NCBI GenBank assembly: GCA_900756555.1
Contig: CAAEKP010000159.1
Location: forward strand, 1 to 5,411
DNA length: 5,411 nt
Direction: 5' to 3'
Source of the DNA: Peptococcaceae bacterium
Lineage (GTDB): Bacteria; Bacillota; Peptococcia; Peptococcales; Peptococcaceae
Shown here one piece after another: positions 1 through 5,174 of this stretch. The translations under genes and the position numbers were made by a program. The notes beneath the pieces are model-generated. The model had not been told where the DNA came from. It saw nothing but the letters and a program-made list of their open reading frames with translations, and did not search any database. How positions within the stretch are numbered: the stretch's first letter is position 1; each line of letters begins with the position of its first letter.

Positions 1-307
1 CCAGATAGACAGCATCTTCTACCACTTCCTGCAATTTCAGCAGGCCTAATTCTTCTAAATGTTCCACAAAACGATGGGACACAAAGGTGCCCTTTGCCGG
101 CGCTGTGAATACATAACCATCCCGTTCCAAGTCTGTATAAGCCCGACGGGTGGTGATCATGCTGACGCCCAGTTCCTGCGCCAGACATCTGACCGATGGA
201 AGCAGCGCCCCCTCCTGTAAAGTGCCGTCTATAATCTGCGCTTTGATTTGATTGGCAATTTGTTCATAGAGCGCTACATTAGAGAGCGCGTTTACCTGGA
301 TGTTCAT
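1..307 (-). CDS. GntR-family transcriptional regulator, YtrA subfamily (3' end beyond window)
   Basis: The first 102 residues of a winged-helix GntR regulator, translated from the minus strand. Residues 12-80 form the GntR DNA-binding domain: LYEQIANQIK, the IIDGTL turn, LLPSVR, then the recognition helix region LGVSMITTRRAYTDLERDGY and the wing ending in KGTFV. The following segment (HLEELGLLKLQEVVED) looks like the short helical tail of the YtrA subfamily, whose members are only about 120-130 residues, so perhaps 20-30 residues are missing at the left edge. The start at 307 is supported by AAGGAG at 317-322, nine bases upstream. It is divergent from the zinc-ribbon gene at 496. YtrA-type proteins usually repress their own operon, often one encoding an ABC transporter; the repeated 28-bp boxes at its own promoter and at the two rightward promoters fit that role. 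The effector is unknown. Family assignment is firm, subfamily likely. Confidence 0.9.
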   Translation of the reverse strand, partial: MNIQVNALSNVALYEQIANQIKAQIIDGTLQEGALLPSVRCLAQELGVSMITTRRAYTDLERDGYVFTAPAKGTFVSHRFVEHLEELGLLKLQEVVEDAVYL

Positions 308-329
308 GACCAAGAACTCCTTTCACGAT

Positions 330-357
330 TATCTGTGTATATCTGTTAAGATTACAG
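330..357 (-). promoter_or_regulatory. Candidate operator box 1 (CTGTA-N16-ACAGATA), GntR promoter
   Basis: Read on the minus strand this has CTGTA at 357-353 and ACAGATA at 336-330, with 16 bases between. The same layout and orientation relative to the downstream gene recur in boxes 2 and 3. It overlaps the -10 and likely transcription start of the leftward promoter. The half-sites CTGT and ACAG are inverted, as expected for a dimeric GntR repressor. Binding is inferred from repetition and position only. Confidence 0.65.
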
Positions 358-382
358 TACACGCAAAAAGAATTTTTGTCAA
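354..382 (-). promoter_or_regulatory. Leftward promoter of the GntR gene
   Basis: On the minus strand TTGACA (382-377) is followed after 17 bases by TACTGT (359-354), a perfect -35 with a weak -10. TGTAAT at 356-351 is a better hexamer but would give a 20-base spacer. The -35 lies in the left arm of the inverted repeat and the -10 overlaps operator box 1, so self-repression is plausible. Confidence 0.55.
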
Positions 383-403
383 GATTAAATTTTTATCTTG
401 ACA
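377..403. repeat. Perfect inverted repeat holding both divergent -35 hexamers
   Basis: TGTCAAGAT (377-385) and its exact reverse complement ATCTTGACA (395-403) are separated by nine AT-only bases. Each arm contributes the TTGACA -35 hexamer of one of the two divergent promoters. The repeat may be a binding site in its own right, or may reflect paired -35 elements with shared flanks. Confidence 0.75.
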
Positions 404-426
404 TAACTGTATATATACTATATAAT
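398..426 (+). promoter_or_regulatory. Rightward full-consensus sigma-A promoter
   Basis: TTGACA at 398-403 and TATAAT at 421-426 with a 17-base spacer match the housekeeping consensus at every position. Transcription would start near 433 and give a leader of about 63 nt before the zinc-ribbon gene at 496. Operator box 2 spans the spacer, the -10 and the likely start site, so a bound repressor would block polymerase. Confidence 0.9.
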
Positions 427-434
427 TACAGATA
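407..434 (+). promoter_or_regulatory. Candidate operator box 2, zinc-ribbon gene promoter
   Basis: CTGTA at 407-411 and ACAGATA at 428-434 are separated by 16 AT-rich bases. It matches box 3 over the first nine bases (CTGTATATA) and over ACAGATA at the end. It covers the -10 of the rightward promoter. The outer part ACAGATATA (428-436) is also the reverse complement of TATATCTGT at 338-346 in box 1. Confidence 0.7.
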
Positions 435-495
435 TAAACAAGATAATATCAACAAAGGATAGCATAGAAGGAAAACAGAAAAGGAGTGATGTGCT

Positions 496-873
496 ATGCT
501 ATTTCATCCAAATGAACAGATATCCACTTGCCCTGTTTGCGGCAGCCCTCTCAATAAAGTTATGTTAGACCAGTTTGGTGTACCCATTGGTTATCAGGCA
601 CAGTGCAGTCATTGCGCTCAATACAGTGATATGTGGGTAAATGGGCTGCGGGAAGTGCAGTGCGGCCAGTGGAACAGCGGTGATTACGAATCCGACTATG
701 GCAGCCTGACAAAAGCGCAGAAGTGGGAGCAGTGCAAAGCGCTGTGGAAACTAAATGTGCATCTATGTTTGGAACGGGCAGTATGGCAGCTGAAACAGTG
801 GCGGCAGAGCCGCGCAGCACAGACCCTGGTGAAAGAAACAGGCCGTTTGTTTACTCAAATGTTGCCGTTTTAA
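496..873 (+). CDS. Small zinc-ribbon protein of unknown function
   Basis: A 125-residue protein I do not recognise. The N-terminal part carries two CxxC knuckles, C12-P-V-C15-G and C37-S-H-C40, spaced 21 residues apart, the pattern of a structural zinc ribbon as in many regulators and RNA- or DNA-associated proteins. The rest is hydrophilic and rich in Trp and Gln (W47, W59, W77, W84, W97, W102), with a probable amphipathic helical C-terminal half from about residue 72. There is no signal peptide or membrane segment, so it is probably cytoplasmic. AAGGAG at 481-486, nine bases before the ATG, supports the start, and the consensus promoter at 398-426 drives it. It is divergent from the GntR gene and followed by a membrane-protein gene with the same operator box, so it may be an accessory or sensor protein of that regulon. 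The zinc site is seen; the role is inferred. Confidence 0.8.
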   Translation: MLFHPNEQISTCPVCGSPLNKVMLDQFGVPIGYQAQCSHCAQYSDMWVNGLREVQCGQWNSGDYESDYGSLTKAQKWEQCKALWKLNVHLCLERAVWQLKQWRQSRAAQTLVKETGRLFTQMLPF

Positions 874-948
874 GTATTGGAAGGTTTCCGCTTAGGAAGG
901 AATGGAAAAGATATTTTTACTGGCAGGCAGAAAACCAGAAGAAATGTC

Positions 949-976
949 TTGATTTTTTACCCATGCTGTATATAAT
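949..976 (+). promoter_or_regulatory. Promoter of the six-helix membrane protein gene
   Basis: TTGATT (949-954), 16 bases, then TATAAT (971-976). The preceding bases TCT also precede TTGACA in the upstream promoter. Its -10 lies inside operator box 3, so the membrane-protein gene seems to have its own repressible start in addition to any readthrough from 398-426. The 154 bp from 874 to 1027 hold no other feature that I see. Confidence 0.65.
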
Positions 977-993
977 TGTTATATAAACAGATA
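966..993 (+). promoter_or_regulatory. Candidate operator box 3, membrane-protein gene promoter
   Basis: CTGTA at 966-970 and ACAGATA at 987-993 are again separated by 16 bases. Its first nine bases (CTGTATATA) equal those of box 2. A further TATATACAG at 998-1006 is the exact reverse complement of CTGTATATA, so an additional half-site may extend the site to 1006. It overlaps the -10 at 971-976. Confidence 0.65.
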
Positions 994-1036
994 AAAATAT
1001 ATACAGAGAAAAGCTCAAAAAGAGAGAATGATACGG

Positions 1037-1042
1037 AAAGGA
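1037..1042 (+). promoter_or_regulatory. Ribosome binding site selecting the start at 1052
   Basis: AAAGGA sits nine bases before the ATG at 1052. The alternative in-frame ATG at 1028 is preceded only by a purine run (AGAGAGA) and would add eight polar residues, so 1052 is preferred. Confidence 0.65.
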
Positions 1043-1051
1043 TTGTGTAAA

Positions 1052-1672
1052 ATGAAAACAGTACAGTTATTAAAAAATAAAGTGAAAGCCTTGCAGCCTG
1101 GGTTGTTTCCCTGTGTTATGCTGGTTTTGCTAACAACACGCACCTTTATTTCCGGCAAGGCAATTATGTTGACAGGGCTATGCGTGGCGTTCCTGCCATT
1201 CTTTTCACAAAATCGCAGCCTCACCTGTTTTGCAGAAGATGTCTCAGAGGAAAAAGAGATTATGGTAAGCTATCTGCTGCACTGGTTGTTTATTGGCGGC
1301 GGCCTGCTTTATTTGTACGGTGTTACCAGCCTGGGCAGTATGTTTTACGATGGTTATGTTGTAAATCCGTACTTAGGAGAAACCTTCCTGCTGGTGGCCA
1401 CTTGTGACATGGTGTTTATCAGTCTGATGATTCCATTGACCTATTCCTTAAATGCTACACAGCGCATGATGGTGGCGGCAATTCTGGCCAATATTGAGAT
1501 AGCGTTTATGGCGCTGGCTATGAAGCTGCTGTCGTTTATGGGAGCAGACTTTATTGCAATGACGCAGTGGGGGCTGTATCTGCTCTTATTATTGGTGCCG
1601 CTGACTGCGATAGAATTTGTTGCGCTAAATGGGCTGCAGAAAAAGAGAGCCGCAATGACTGGAAGAAACTAA
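1052..1672 (+). CDS. Six-helix membrane protein, ABC-2 permease-like
   Basis: A 206-residue integral membrane protein with about six hydrophobic segments, near residues 18-33, 37-52, 73-95, 111-131, 139-160 and 173-194, and a basic C-terminal tail (QKKRAAMTGR). Size, helix pairing, the charged loop after helix 2 (EDVSEEKE) and the IPLTYSLNATQRMMV stretch between helices 4 and 5 recall the small ABC-2 permeases of the ABC2_membrane_5 type (typically LPLyykfG.ekaR at that point), which are common partners of YtrA-subfamily GntR regulators. The match is by eye and distant. No ATP-binding subunit is visible, so it would need one encoded elsewhere or it is not a transporter. It lies 178 bp after the zinc-ribbon gene, has its own promoter and operator box, and is followed by a strong terminator at 1731-1763. 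Membrane location is secure; family assignment is tentative. Confidence 0.75.
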   Translation: MKTVQLLKNKVKALQPGLFPCVMLVLLTTRTFISGKAIMLTGLCVAFLPFFSQNRSLTCFAEDVSEEKEIMVSYLLHWLFIGGGLLYLYGVTSLGSMFYDGYVVNPYLGETFLLVATCDMVFISLMIPLTYSLNATQRMMVAAILANIEIAFMALAMKLLSFMGADFIAMTQWGLYLLLLLVPLTAIEFVALNGLQKKRAAMTGRN

Positions 1673-1730
1673 ATTGCATTGATAAATCAAATACAGGAAC
1701 AATTTGCTTAGCCCAAAGGTAAGCAGCACA

Positions 1731-1763
1731 AAACCTCAGTAGCGGTCACTACTGGGGTTTTTC
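1731..1763 (+). terminator. Rho-independent terminator after the membrane-protein gene
   Basis: A 12-bp stem pairs 1731-1742 with 1749-1760, including one G-T pair, around a six-base loop; the T run at 1758-1762 partly overlaps the 3' arm. It lies 58 bp after the stop at 1672 and ends the rightward unit. Confidence 0.85.
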
Positions 1764-1776
1764 TGTTAAAGACGCT

Positions 1777-1808
1777 AAAAAAAACGGTGCCCGTGAAGGA
1801 CACCGTTT
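1777..1808 (-). terminator. Rho-independent terminator of the anion permease gene
   Basis: AAACGGTG (1782-1789) pairs with CACCGTTT (1801-1808), with two further inner C-G pairs possible. On the minus strand the stem is followed by eight T residues (A run at 1777-1784). It lies 33 bp past the permease stop and is back to back with the rightward terminator. Confidence 0.9.
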
Positions 1809-1841
1809 ATAAGCAGGATATTTAACAAAATCGCCTTTCAA

Positions 1842-3386
1842 TTACAGACCTAACAAGATTTTTGTCAGTGGGTAACCGATGAAAATGTACATTAACAATG
1901 TGATTGCGCACATTGGGAAACCGATAGACAGAATATCTTTGGTAGAGTAAATATCTTTTCTGCCGTGCATCATACCAGCGTGTGGAGAAGCAGCAGGTGT
2001 TAACATAGCTACGAATACCATCAGGATAACGCCCATTGCTACAGGAATTGGGCTGATGTTCAGTTCAGCGGAGAAGTTCAGCACAACTGGCATCAGTACC
2101 ACAGCCATAGCAGCGTTGTTGGCAAAGTTGGTGATAATCAGCGCTACGGTAAACATAATTGCTACAAATACCATTTCCGGCTGACCGCCCAGAATTGGAC
2201 GCAGTGCCTGTACCAGCCAGTCAGATACGCCTGTAGCTGGGTTGGACAGGGAGTTTGCAGCGTATACAGCAGCAGCAATCATGAAGAAGATACCCCAGTT
2301 AAACTGTTTGTAGGCTACTTCTTTGAAGTCCAGTAATGGTTTGCCGTTCCATCTAATAACAATGAATACGATAACCCAAGCGATGGTGGTACCCATAGGC
2401 CCTAACATGTTCAAAAAGTCTGCTACAGGGTTGCCTTTAAAGAAGCTTGGCACCAGCAGCATAATCAAGTAGCAAGGAACCATCCACAAATATGCTTTCT
2501 GCTGGAAGTTCATTTTTGGCAGTGGCATCTGTACTTCAATCTGTGCAGGGTCAACGGCTCTCAGTTTGCTCACGTCAACGCGCAGAATGAATTTTAAGAT
2601 AATCAGATAAACAGCCATAATTAAAGCAGTCATAATCAGGTTGACAGCCATGTACTGCAACATTGGGATTTCCATTGGATTACCCATCTGCGCGGTCATA
2701 CCGGCAAATGCACTAACAGGAACCAGCTGTGCGCCCAGGAATGGGAAGAATGGCTGACCCAGTGTGGATACCAGGAACATCCCTACAAAGAAATATCTCC
2801 AGATTGTATCACACCGTTCAATATTCAGAGTCTGCATCAAACGCAGAGCGATAGGCCACAGAATAATCAGAGAGGTGATTGGGCTTACCAATGTGGATAA
2901 TGCAAAACAAGTGGTGTAGAAAATAGCCAAGAATACATAAGGACGACCTTTAAAAATTTTCTTAGTTAAAAACCATTTTGCAATGTACATGGTATCGCCC
3001 GCTTCATCCAGCGCACCAAACAGTACCATAGCAAATAAGGTTAATAATACAGTATTTACGCCAACGGCGTTCAACCATACATTATTGAACCCGGCCAGCG
3101 GGGTCATGCCTTCTGCCATACCATAGCCGGAAATACCCAGCATGAACAACCCTAATAAACTTGGCCACAGTGCCTCAATAGCAGACCATAAGTAAACCAT
3201 ACCTAAGAAAGCACCTACACATTTCATACCCATTGGGGTAATTGGTGCCATTGGTGGCAGTACCCAGAAGATAGCCATGATTGCCAGACCAATCAGAACA
3301 TGAACATAGTACAAATCCATTTTCTTTTTCTTTGGACTACATTCAATAGCTTCTTTGTCAAAAACATTTTCGTCTTTTTTTGACAT
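1842..3386 (-). CDS. DASS/SLC13-family anion permease (probable di- or tricarboxylate transporter)
   Basis: A 514-residue polytopic membrane protein of the usual length for the divalent anion:sodium symporter family, the relatives of CitT and VcINDY, which take up succinate, malate, citrate or similar anions. After a charged cytoplasmic N-terminus (residues 1-23, ending in KKKKK) come many hydrophobic helices from about residue 28 to the end. Two re-entrant-loop regions are visible: LSTLVSPITSLIILWP (163-178) and ITNFANNAAMAVVLMP (418-433), corresponding to the paired substrate-binding loops, then MLTPAASPHAGM (461-472) typical of the broader superfamily. The canonical SNT triplets appear as SPITS and NFANN, so the substrate cannot be read off. 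The start at 3386 has AAGGAG (3396-3401) nine bases upstream. It is a single-gene unit with a terminator at 1777-1808 and a long upstream region. Family firm; substrate inferred. Confidence 0.88.
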   Translation of the reverse strand: MSKKDENVFDKEAIECSPKKKKMDLYYVHVLIGLAIMAIFWVLPPMAPITPMGMKCVGAFLGMVYLWSAIEALWPSLLGLFMLGISGYGMAEGMTPLAGFNNVWLNAVGVNTVLLTLFAMVLFGALDEAGDTMYIAKWFLTKKIFKGRPYVFLAIFYTTCFALSTLVSPITSLIILWPIALRLMQTLNIERCDTIWRYFFVGMFLVSTLGQPFFPFLGAQLVPVSAFAGMTAQMGNPMEIPMLQYMAVNLIMTALIMAVYLIILKFILRVDVSKLRAVDPAQIEVQMPLPKMNFQQKAYLWMVPCYLIMLLVPSFFKGNPVADFLNMLGPMGTTIAWVIVFIVIRWNGKPLLDFKEVAYKQFNWGIFFMIAAAVYAANSLSNPATGVSDWLVQALRPILGGQPEMVFVAIMFTVALIITNFANNAAMAVVLMPVVLNFSAELNISPIPVAMGVILMVFVAMLTPAASPHAGMMHGRKDIYSTKDILSIGFPMCAITLLMYIFIGYPLTKILLGL

Positions 3387-3418
3387 AACAAAACACTCCT
3401 TTTCCTAAAAAATAATTG

Positions 3419-3533
3419 TGATAATTTTCTGAATCGCTCACATATCATCTATAAGACAAGGGTGATAATATAATAGCTTGTCGTGCGTTGCATCTCATAG
3501 TTCATATAAGCGATTTCTATTCTGGTATTATCA
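3419..3533. repeat. Three copies of TGATAAT upstream of the permease
   Basis: TGATAAT occurs at 3419-3425 and 3463-3469 on the plus strand and inverted (ATTATCA) at 3527-3533. The second and third extend to TGATAATA/TATTATCA, an 8-bp inverted pair. TGAATCG also occurs twice (3430-3436, 3539-3545). They could be regulator half-sites for the permease, but AT-rich words recur by chance. Confidence 0.35.
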
Positions 3534-3577
3534 TATAATGAATCGGCAGCGCTGGGAATAAGAAGCTCTTTATATGG

Positions 3578-3606
3578 GGCTATAGAGTATGCCTATAGGC
3601 TATAGA
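3578..3606. repeat. CTATAG repeat cluster with a 10-bp palindrome
   Basis: GGCTATAGA is directly repeated at 3578-3586 and 3598-3606, and the perfect palindrome GCCTATAGGC lies between at 3591-3600. The cluster coincides with the -10 of the candidate leftward promoter, so it could be an operator. No known regulator site is recognised. Confidence 0.4.
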
Positions 3607-3620
3607 AAATGGCTTAACAA
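3592..3620 (-). promoter_or_regulatory. Weak candidate promoter for the permease
   Basis: On the minus strand TTGTTA (3620-3615) and TATAGG (3597-3592) are 17 bases apart, each matching four of six consensus positions. It would give a leader of about 200 nt before the permease start. No better sigma-A pair is evident closer to the gene. Confidence 0.3.
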
Positions 3621-3692
3621 AGGGAACCGCGGAATCAGACCGCAGGGGAAGCATGTGAAAAAATATTTAGCGAAAAGCAGGGAAAAGAGTTT

Positions 3693-3718
3693 TTGCTGTG
3701 GAAACAGCGGTATTTTTT
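3693..3718 (+). terminator. Orphan rightward terminator-like hairpin
   Basis: GCTGT (3695-3699) and ACAGC (3704-3708) close a GGAA tetraloop, with two T-G pairs possible below, followed by TA and six Ts (3713-3718). The T run exists only in the plus direction, yet no rightward gene precedes it. It may end a small or antisense transcript, or be fortuitous. Confidence 0.35.
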
Positions 3719-3729
3719 CCGTTAAAAAT

Positions 3730-3758
3730 GCACAATAAAACAAACGCACAATAAAACA
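3730..3758. repeat. 13-bp tandem direct repeat at the serS terminator tail
   Basis: GCACAATAAAACA occurs at 3730-3742 and again at 3746-3758, a 16-bp period. Read leftward it is TGTTTTATTGTGC, the T-rich tail after the serS terminator stem, so the tail appears duplicated. Confidence 0.7.
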
Positions 3759-3796
3759 GGCTGCTCCAAAACGAATTTACGCCTGAAACAGCCTGT
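3753..3796 (-). terminator. Probable terminator of serS
   Basis: ACAGGCTG (3756-3763) and CAGCCTGT (3789-3796) form an 8-bp stem around a 25-base loop. In the leftward direction it is followed by TTT-A-TT, a short T tract. It lies 16 bp past the serS stop. The large loop and weak tract make it less certain than the other two terminators. Confidence 0.65.
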
Positions 3797-3812
3797 CAGG
3801 AGGGGTAAAACA

Positions 3813-5081
3813 CTATTTAGTGATAACTTCTAAGCCACCCATGTATGGACGCAGTACTTCTGGCACTACTACGCTGCCGTCCGGCTGCTGATAGTTTTCC
3901 AGAATAGCTGCTACAGTACGGCCCACTGCTAAGCCGGAGCCGTTTAAGGTGTGTACAAAACGTACTTTGCCTTCTTCGTCACGGAAACGGATGTTAGCCC
4001 GTCTTGCCTGGAAATCTACAAAGTTACTGCAGGAGGAAATTTCCTTGTAAGCATTGTAGCTTGGCAGCCATACTTCGATATCGTAGGTTTTGCAGGAGGA
4101 GAAGCCAATATCCCCTGTTGGCAGGGTGATAACGCGGTATGGCAGTTTTAATGCCTGCAATGCTTCTTCTGCATCGTTTGTTAAGGATTCCAGTTCTTCA
4201 AAGGAATGATCAGGATGTGCGAATTTTACCATCTCTACTTTATGGAACTGGTGCTGACGGATGATGCCACGGGTATCACGGCCAGCGGAGCCGGCTTCGG
4301 CACGGAAACATGGGCTGAATGCGCAATGTTTGATTGGCAGATCCTTTACATTTAAAATTTCATCGCGATAATAGTTGGTTACCGGTACTTCTGCGGTTGG
4401 AATCAGATAGTAGTCCAGACCTTCTAATTTAAACATATCTTCGGCAAATTTAGGCAGCTGACCGGTGCCAATCATGCTGGCTTTGTTAGCCATGTATGGA
4501 GGCATCAGTTCTTCATAGCCGTGTTTCTGGGTGTGCAGATCCAGGAAGAAGCTGATTACAGCACGTTCCAGACGGGCGCCAGCGCCTCTGTAGAAGGTGA
4601 AACGAGCGCCGGTTACTTTACCGGCACGTTCAAAGTCCAGAATACCTAAGCCGGTACCAACGTCCCAGTGACCCAGTGGTTCGTAGTCAAATTTGGTTGG
4701 CTCGCCCCAGGTGCGTTCTACACGATAATTTTCTTCGCCGCCTTCTGGCAGAGAATCATGTGGGATGTTTGGAATGCTCAGGATAATTTCTTCCATTTTA
4801 GCATCCACTTCAGCTACCTGCTGGTCTAATGCTTTGATGTCCTCGCCTACTTTGCTCATTTCAGCAACTAACTCATCGGCGTTTTCGCCGGCTTTTTTCA
4901 GTTTACCGATTTCTTTGGAAACGGTGTTTCTTGTATTTTTCAACTGTTCTACTTCTGTCAACAGCGCTCTGCGTTTTTCATCTAAAGCCAGGAATGGAGC
5001 TAAATCCAAATCCATGCCTCTTTTTTTCATGCCGGCTACAACAGCATCTGGGTTGGCACGGACAAACTTAATATCTAACAT
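3813..5081 (-). CDS. serS: Serine--tRNA ligase
   Basis: Class II aminoacyl-tRNA synthetase that activates serine with ATP and charges tRNA-Ser (and tRNA-Sec where present) in the cytoplasm. With the start at 5081 the protein has 422 residues, the normal bacterial length, and begins MLDIKFVRANPD as the family does. Residues about 27-100 are the long charged coiled-coil arm that grips the tRNA-Ser variable arm. The catalytic core follows: TAEVPVT (229-235) in the serine-binding region, motif 2 around FRAEAGSAGRDTRGIIRQHQF (259-279) with the ATP-contacting arginines, and motif 3 GSGLAVGRTVAAILE (381-395). No key residue appears missing. An upstream in-frame ATG at 5108 would add nine residues unlike the family, and the ribosome binding site favours 5081. 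It lies downstream of a pdxT-like gene in the same direction, as in Bacillus subtilis, with its own promoter in the gap. No T-box leader is seen. Confidence 0.98.
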   Translation of the reverse strand: MLDIKFVRANPDAVVAGMKKRGMDLDLAPFLALDEKRRALLTEVEQLKNTRNTVSKEIGKLKKAGENADELVAEMSKVGEDIKALDQQVAEVDAKMEEIILSIPNIPHDSLPEGGEENYRVERTWGEPTKFDYEPLGHWDVGTGLGILDFERAGKVTGARFTFYRGAGARLERAVISFFLDLHTQKHGYEELMPPYMANKASMIGTGQLPKFAEDMFKLEGLDYYLIPTAEVPVTNYYRDEILNVKDLPIKHCAFSPCFRAEAGSAGRDTRGIIRQHQFHKVEMVKFAHPDHSFEELESLTNDAEEALQALKLPYRVITLPTGDIGFSSCKTYDIEVWLPSYNAYKEISSCSNFVDFQARRANIRFRDEEGKVRFVHTLNGSGLAVGRTVAAILENYQQPDGSVVVPEVLRPYMGGLEVITK

Positions 5082-5090
5082 AATGCGACT

Positions 5091-5096
5091 CTCCTT
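5091..5096 (-). promoter_or_regulatory. Ribosome binding site selecting the serS start at 5081
   Basis: AAGGAG on the minus strand lies nine bases before the ATG at 5081, the same spacing as at the other well-marked genes of the window. It falls inside the nine-codon extension that the ATG at 5108 would create, so the longer start is unlikely. Confidence 0.85.
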
Positions 5097-5116
5097 TTTA
5101 AAATTCACTTACTATA

Positions 5117-5145
5117 ATTTAACGGCAAAAAGGAGGTAATGTCAA
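5117..5145 (-). promoter_or_regulatory. serS: Promoter of serS
   Basis: On the minus strand a perfect TTGACA (5145-5140) is followed after 17 bases by TTAAAT (5122-5117), four of six -10 positions. The leader would be only about 30 nt. It lies within the 93-bp gap after the pdxT-like gene; no terminator with a T run is seen in that gap, so readthrough from upstream is also possible. Confidence 0.6.
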
Positions 5146-5174
5146 GCATCCGGCCAGATTTTCTGTCATTTTTT

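Larger units (their letters stand above)
3387..3812. other. 426-bp intergenic region between permease and serS
   Basis: I see no convincing gene here on either strand. From left to right it holds the permease ribosome binding site (3396-3401), an AT-rich stretch with three TGATAAT copies, a cluster of CTATAG words, a weak leftward promoter candidate, an orphan rightward hairpin with a T run, a 13-bp direct repeat and the serS terminator. TGTGA (minus strand, 3443-3439) and TCACA (3422-3418) form an inverted pair, but 16 bases apart, too far for a CRP site. The stretch AGGGAACCGCGG around 3621-3632 loosely recalls T-box or cobalamin riboswitch fragments but lacks the rest of either. Confidence 0.6.

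Noticed and set aside
560..820. Minus-strand open frame inside the zinc-ribbon gene
   Set aside because: Antisense shadow with no ribosome binding site and no recognisable motif; the plus-strand gene has promoter, binding site and zinc knuckles.
723..986. Open frame of 87 codons on the plus strand overlapping and extending past the zinc-ribbon gene
   Set aside because: No ribosome binding site, overlaps a better-supported gene in another frame, and its extension runs through the promoter and operator of the next gene; no recognisable domain.
3418..3443. TGTGA/TCACA inverted pair as a CRP-type site
   Set aside because: The half-sites are 16 bases apart instead of six, so the geometry does not fit CRP/FNR binding.
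3612..3660. Possible T-box or cobalamin riboswitch fragment (AGGGAACCGCGG)
   Set aside because: The T-box antiterminator sequence is not complete, the B12-box context is missing, and there is no rightward gene for it to control.
3951..5139. Plus-strand open frames opposite serS (3951-4151 and 4765-5139)
   Set aside because: Both lie antisense to a clearly functional serS and show no independent start signals.
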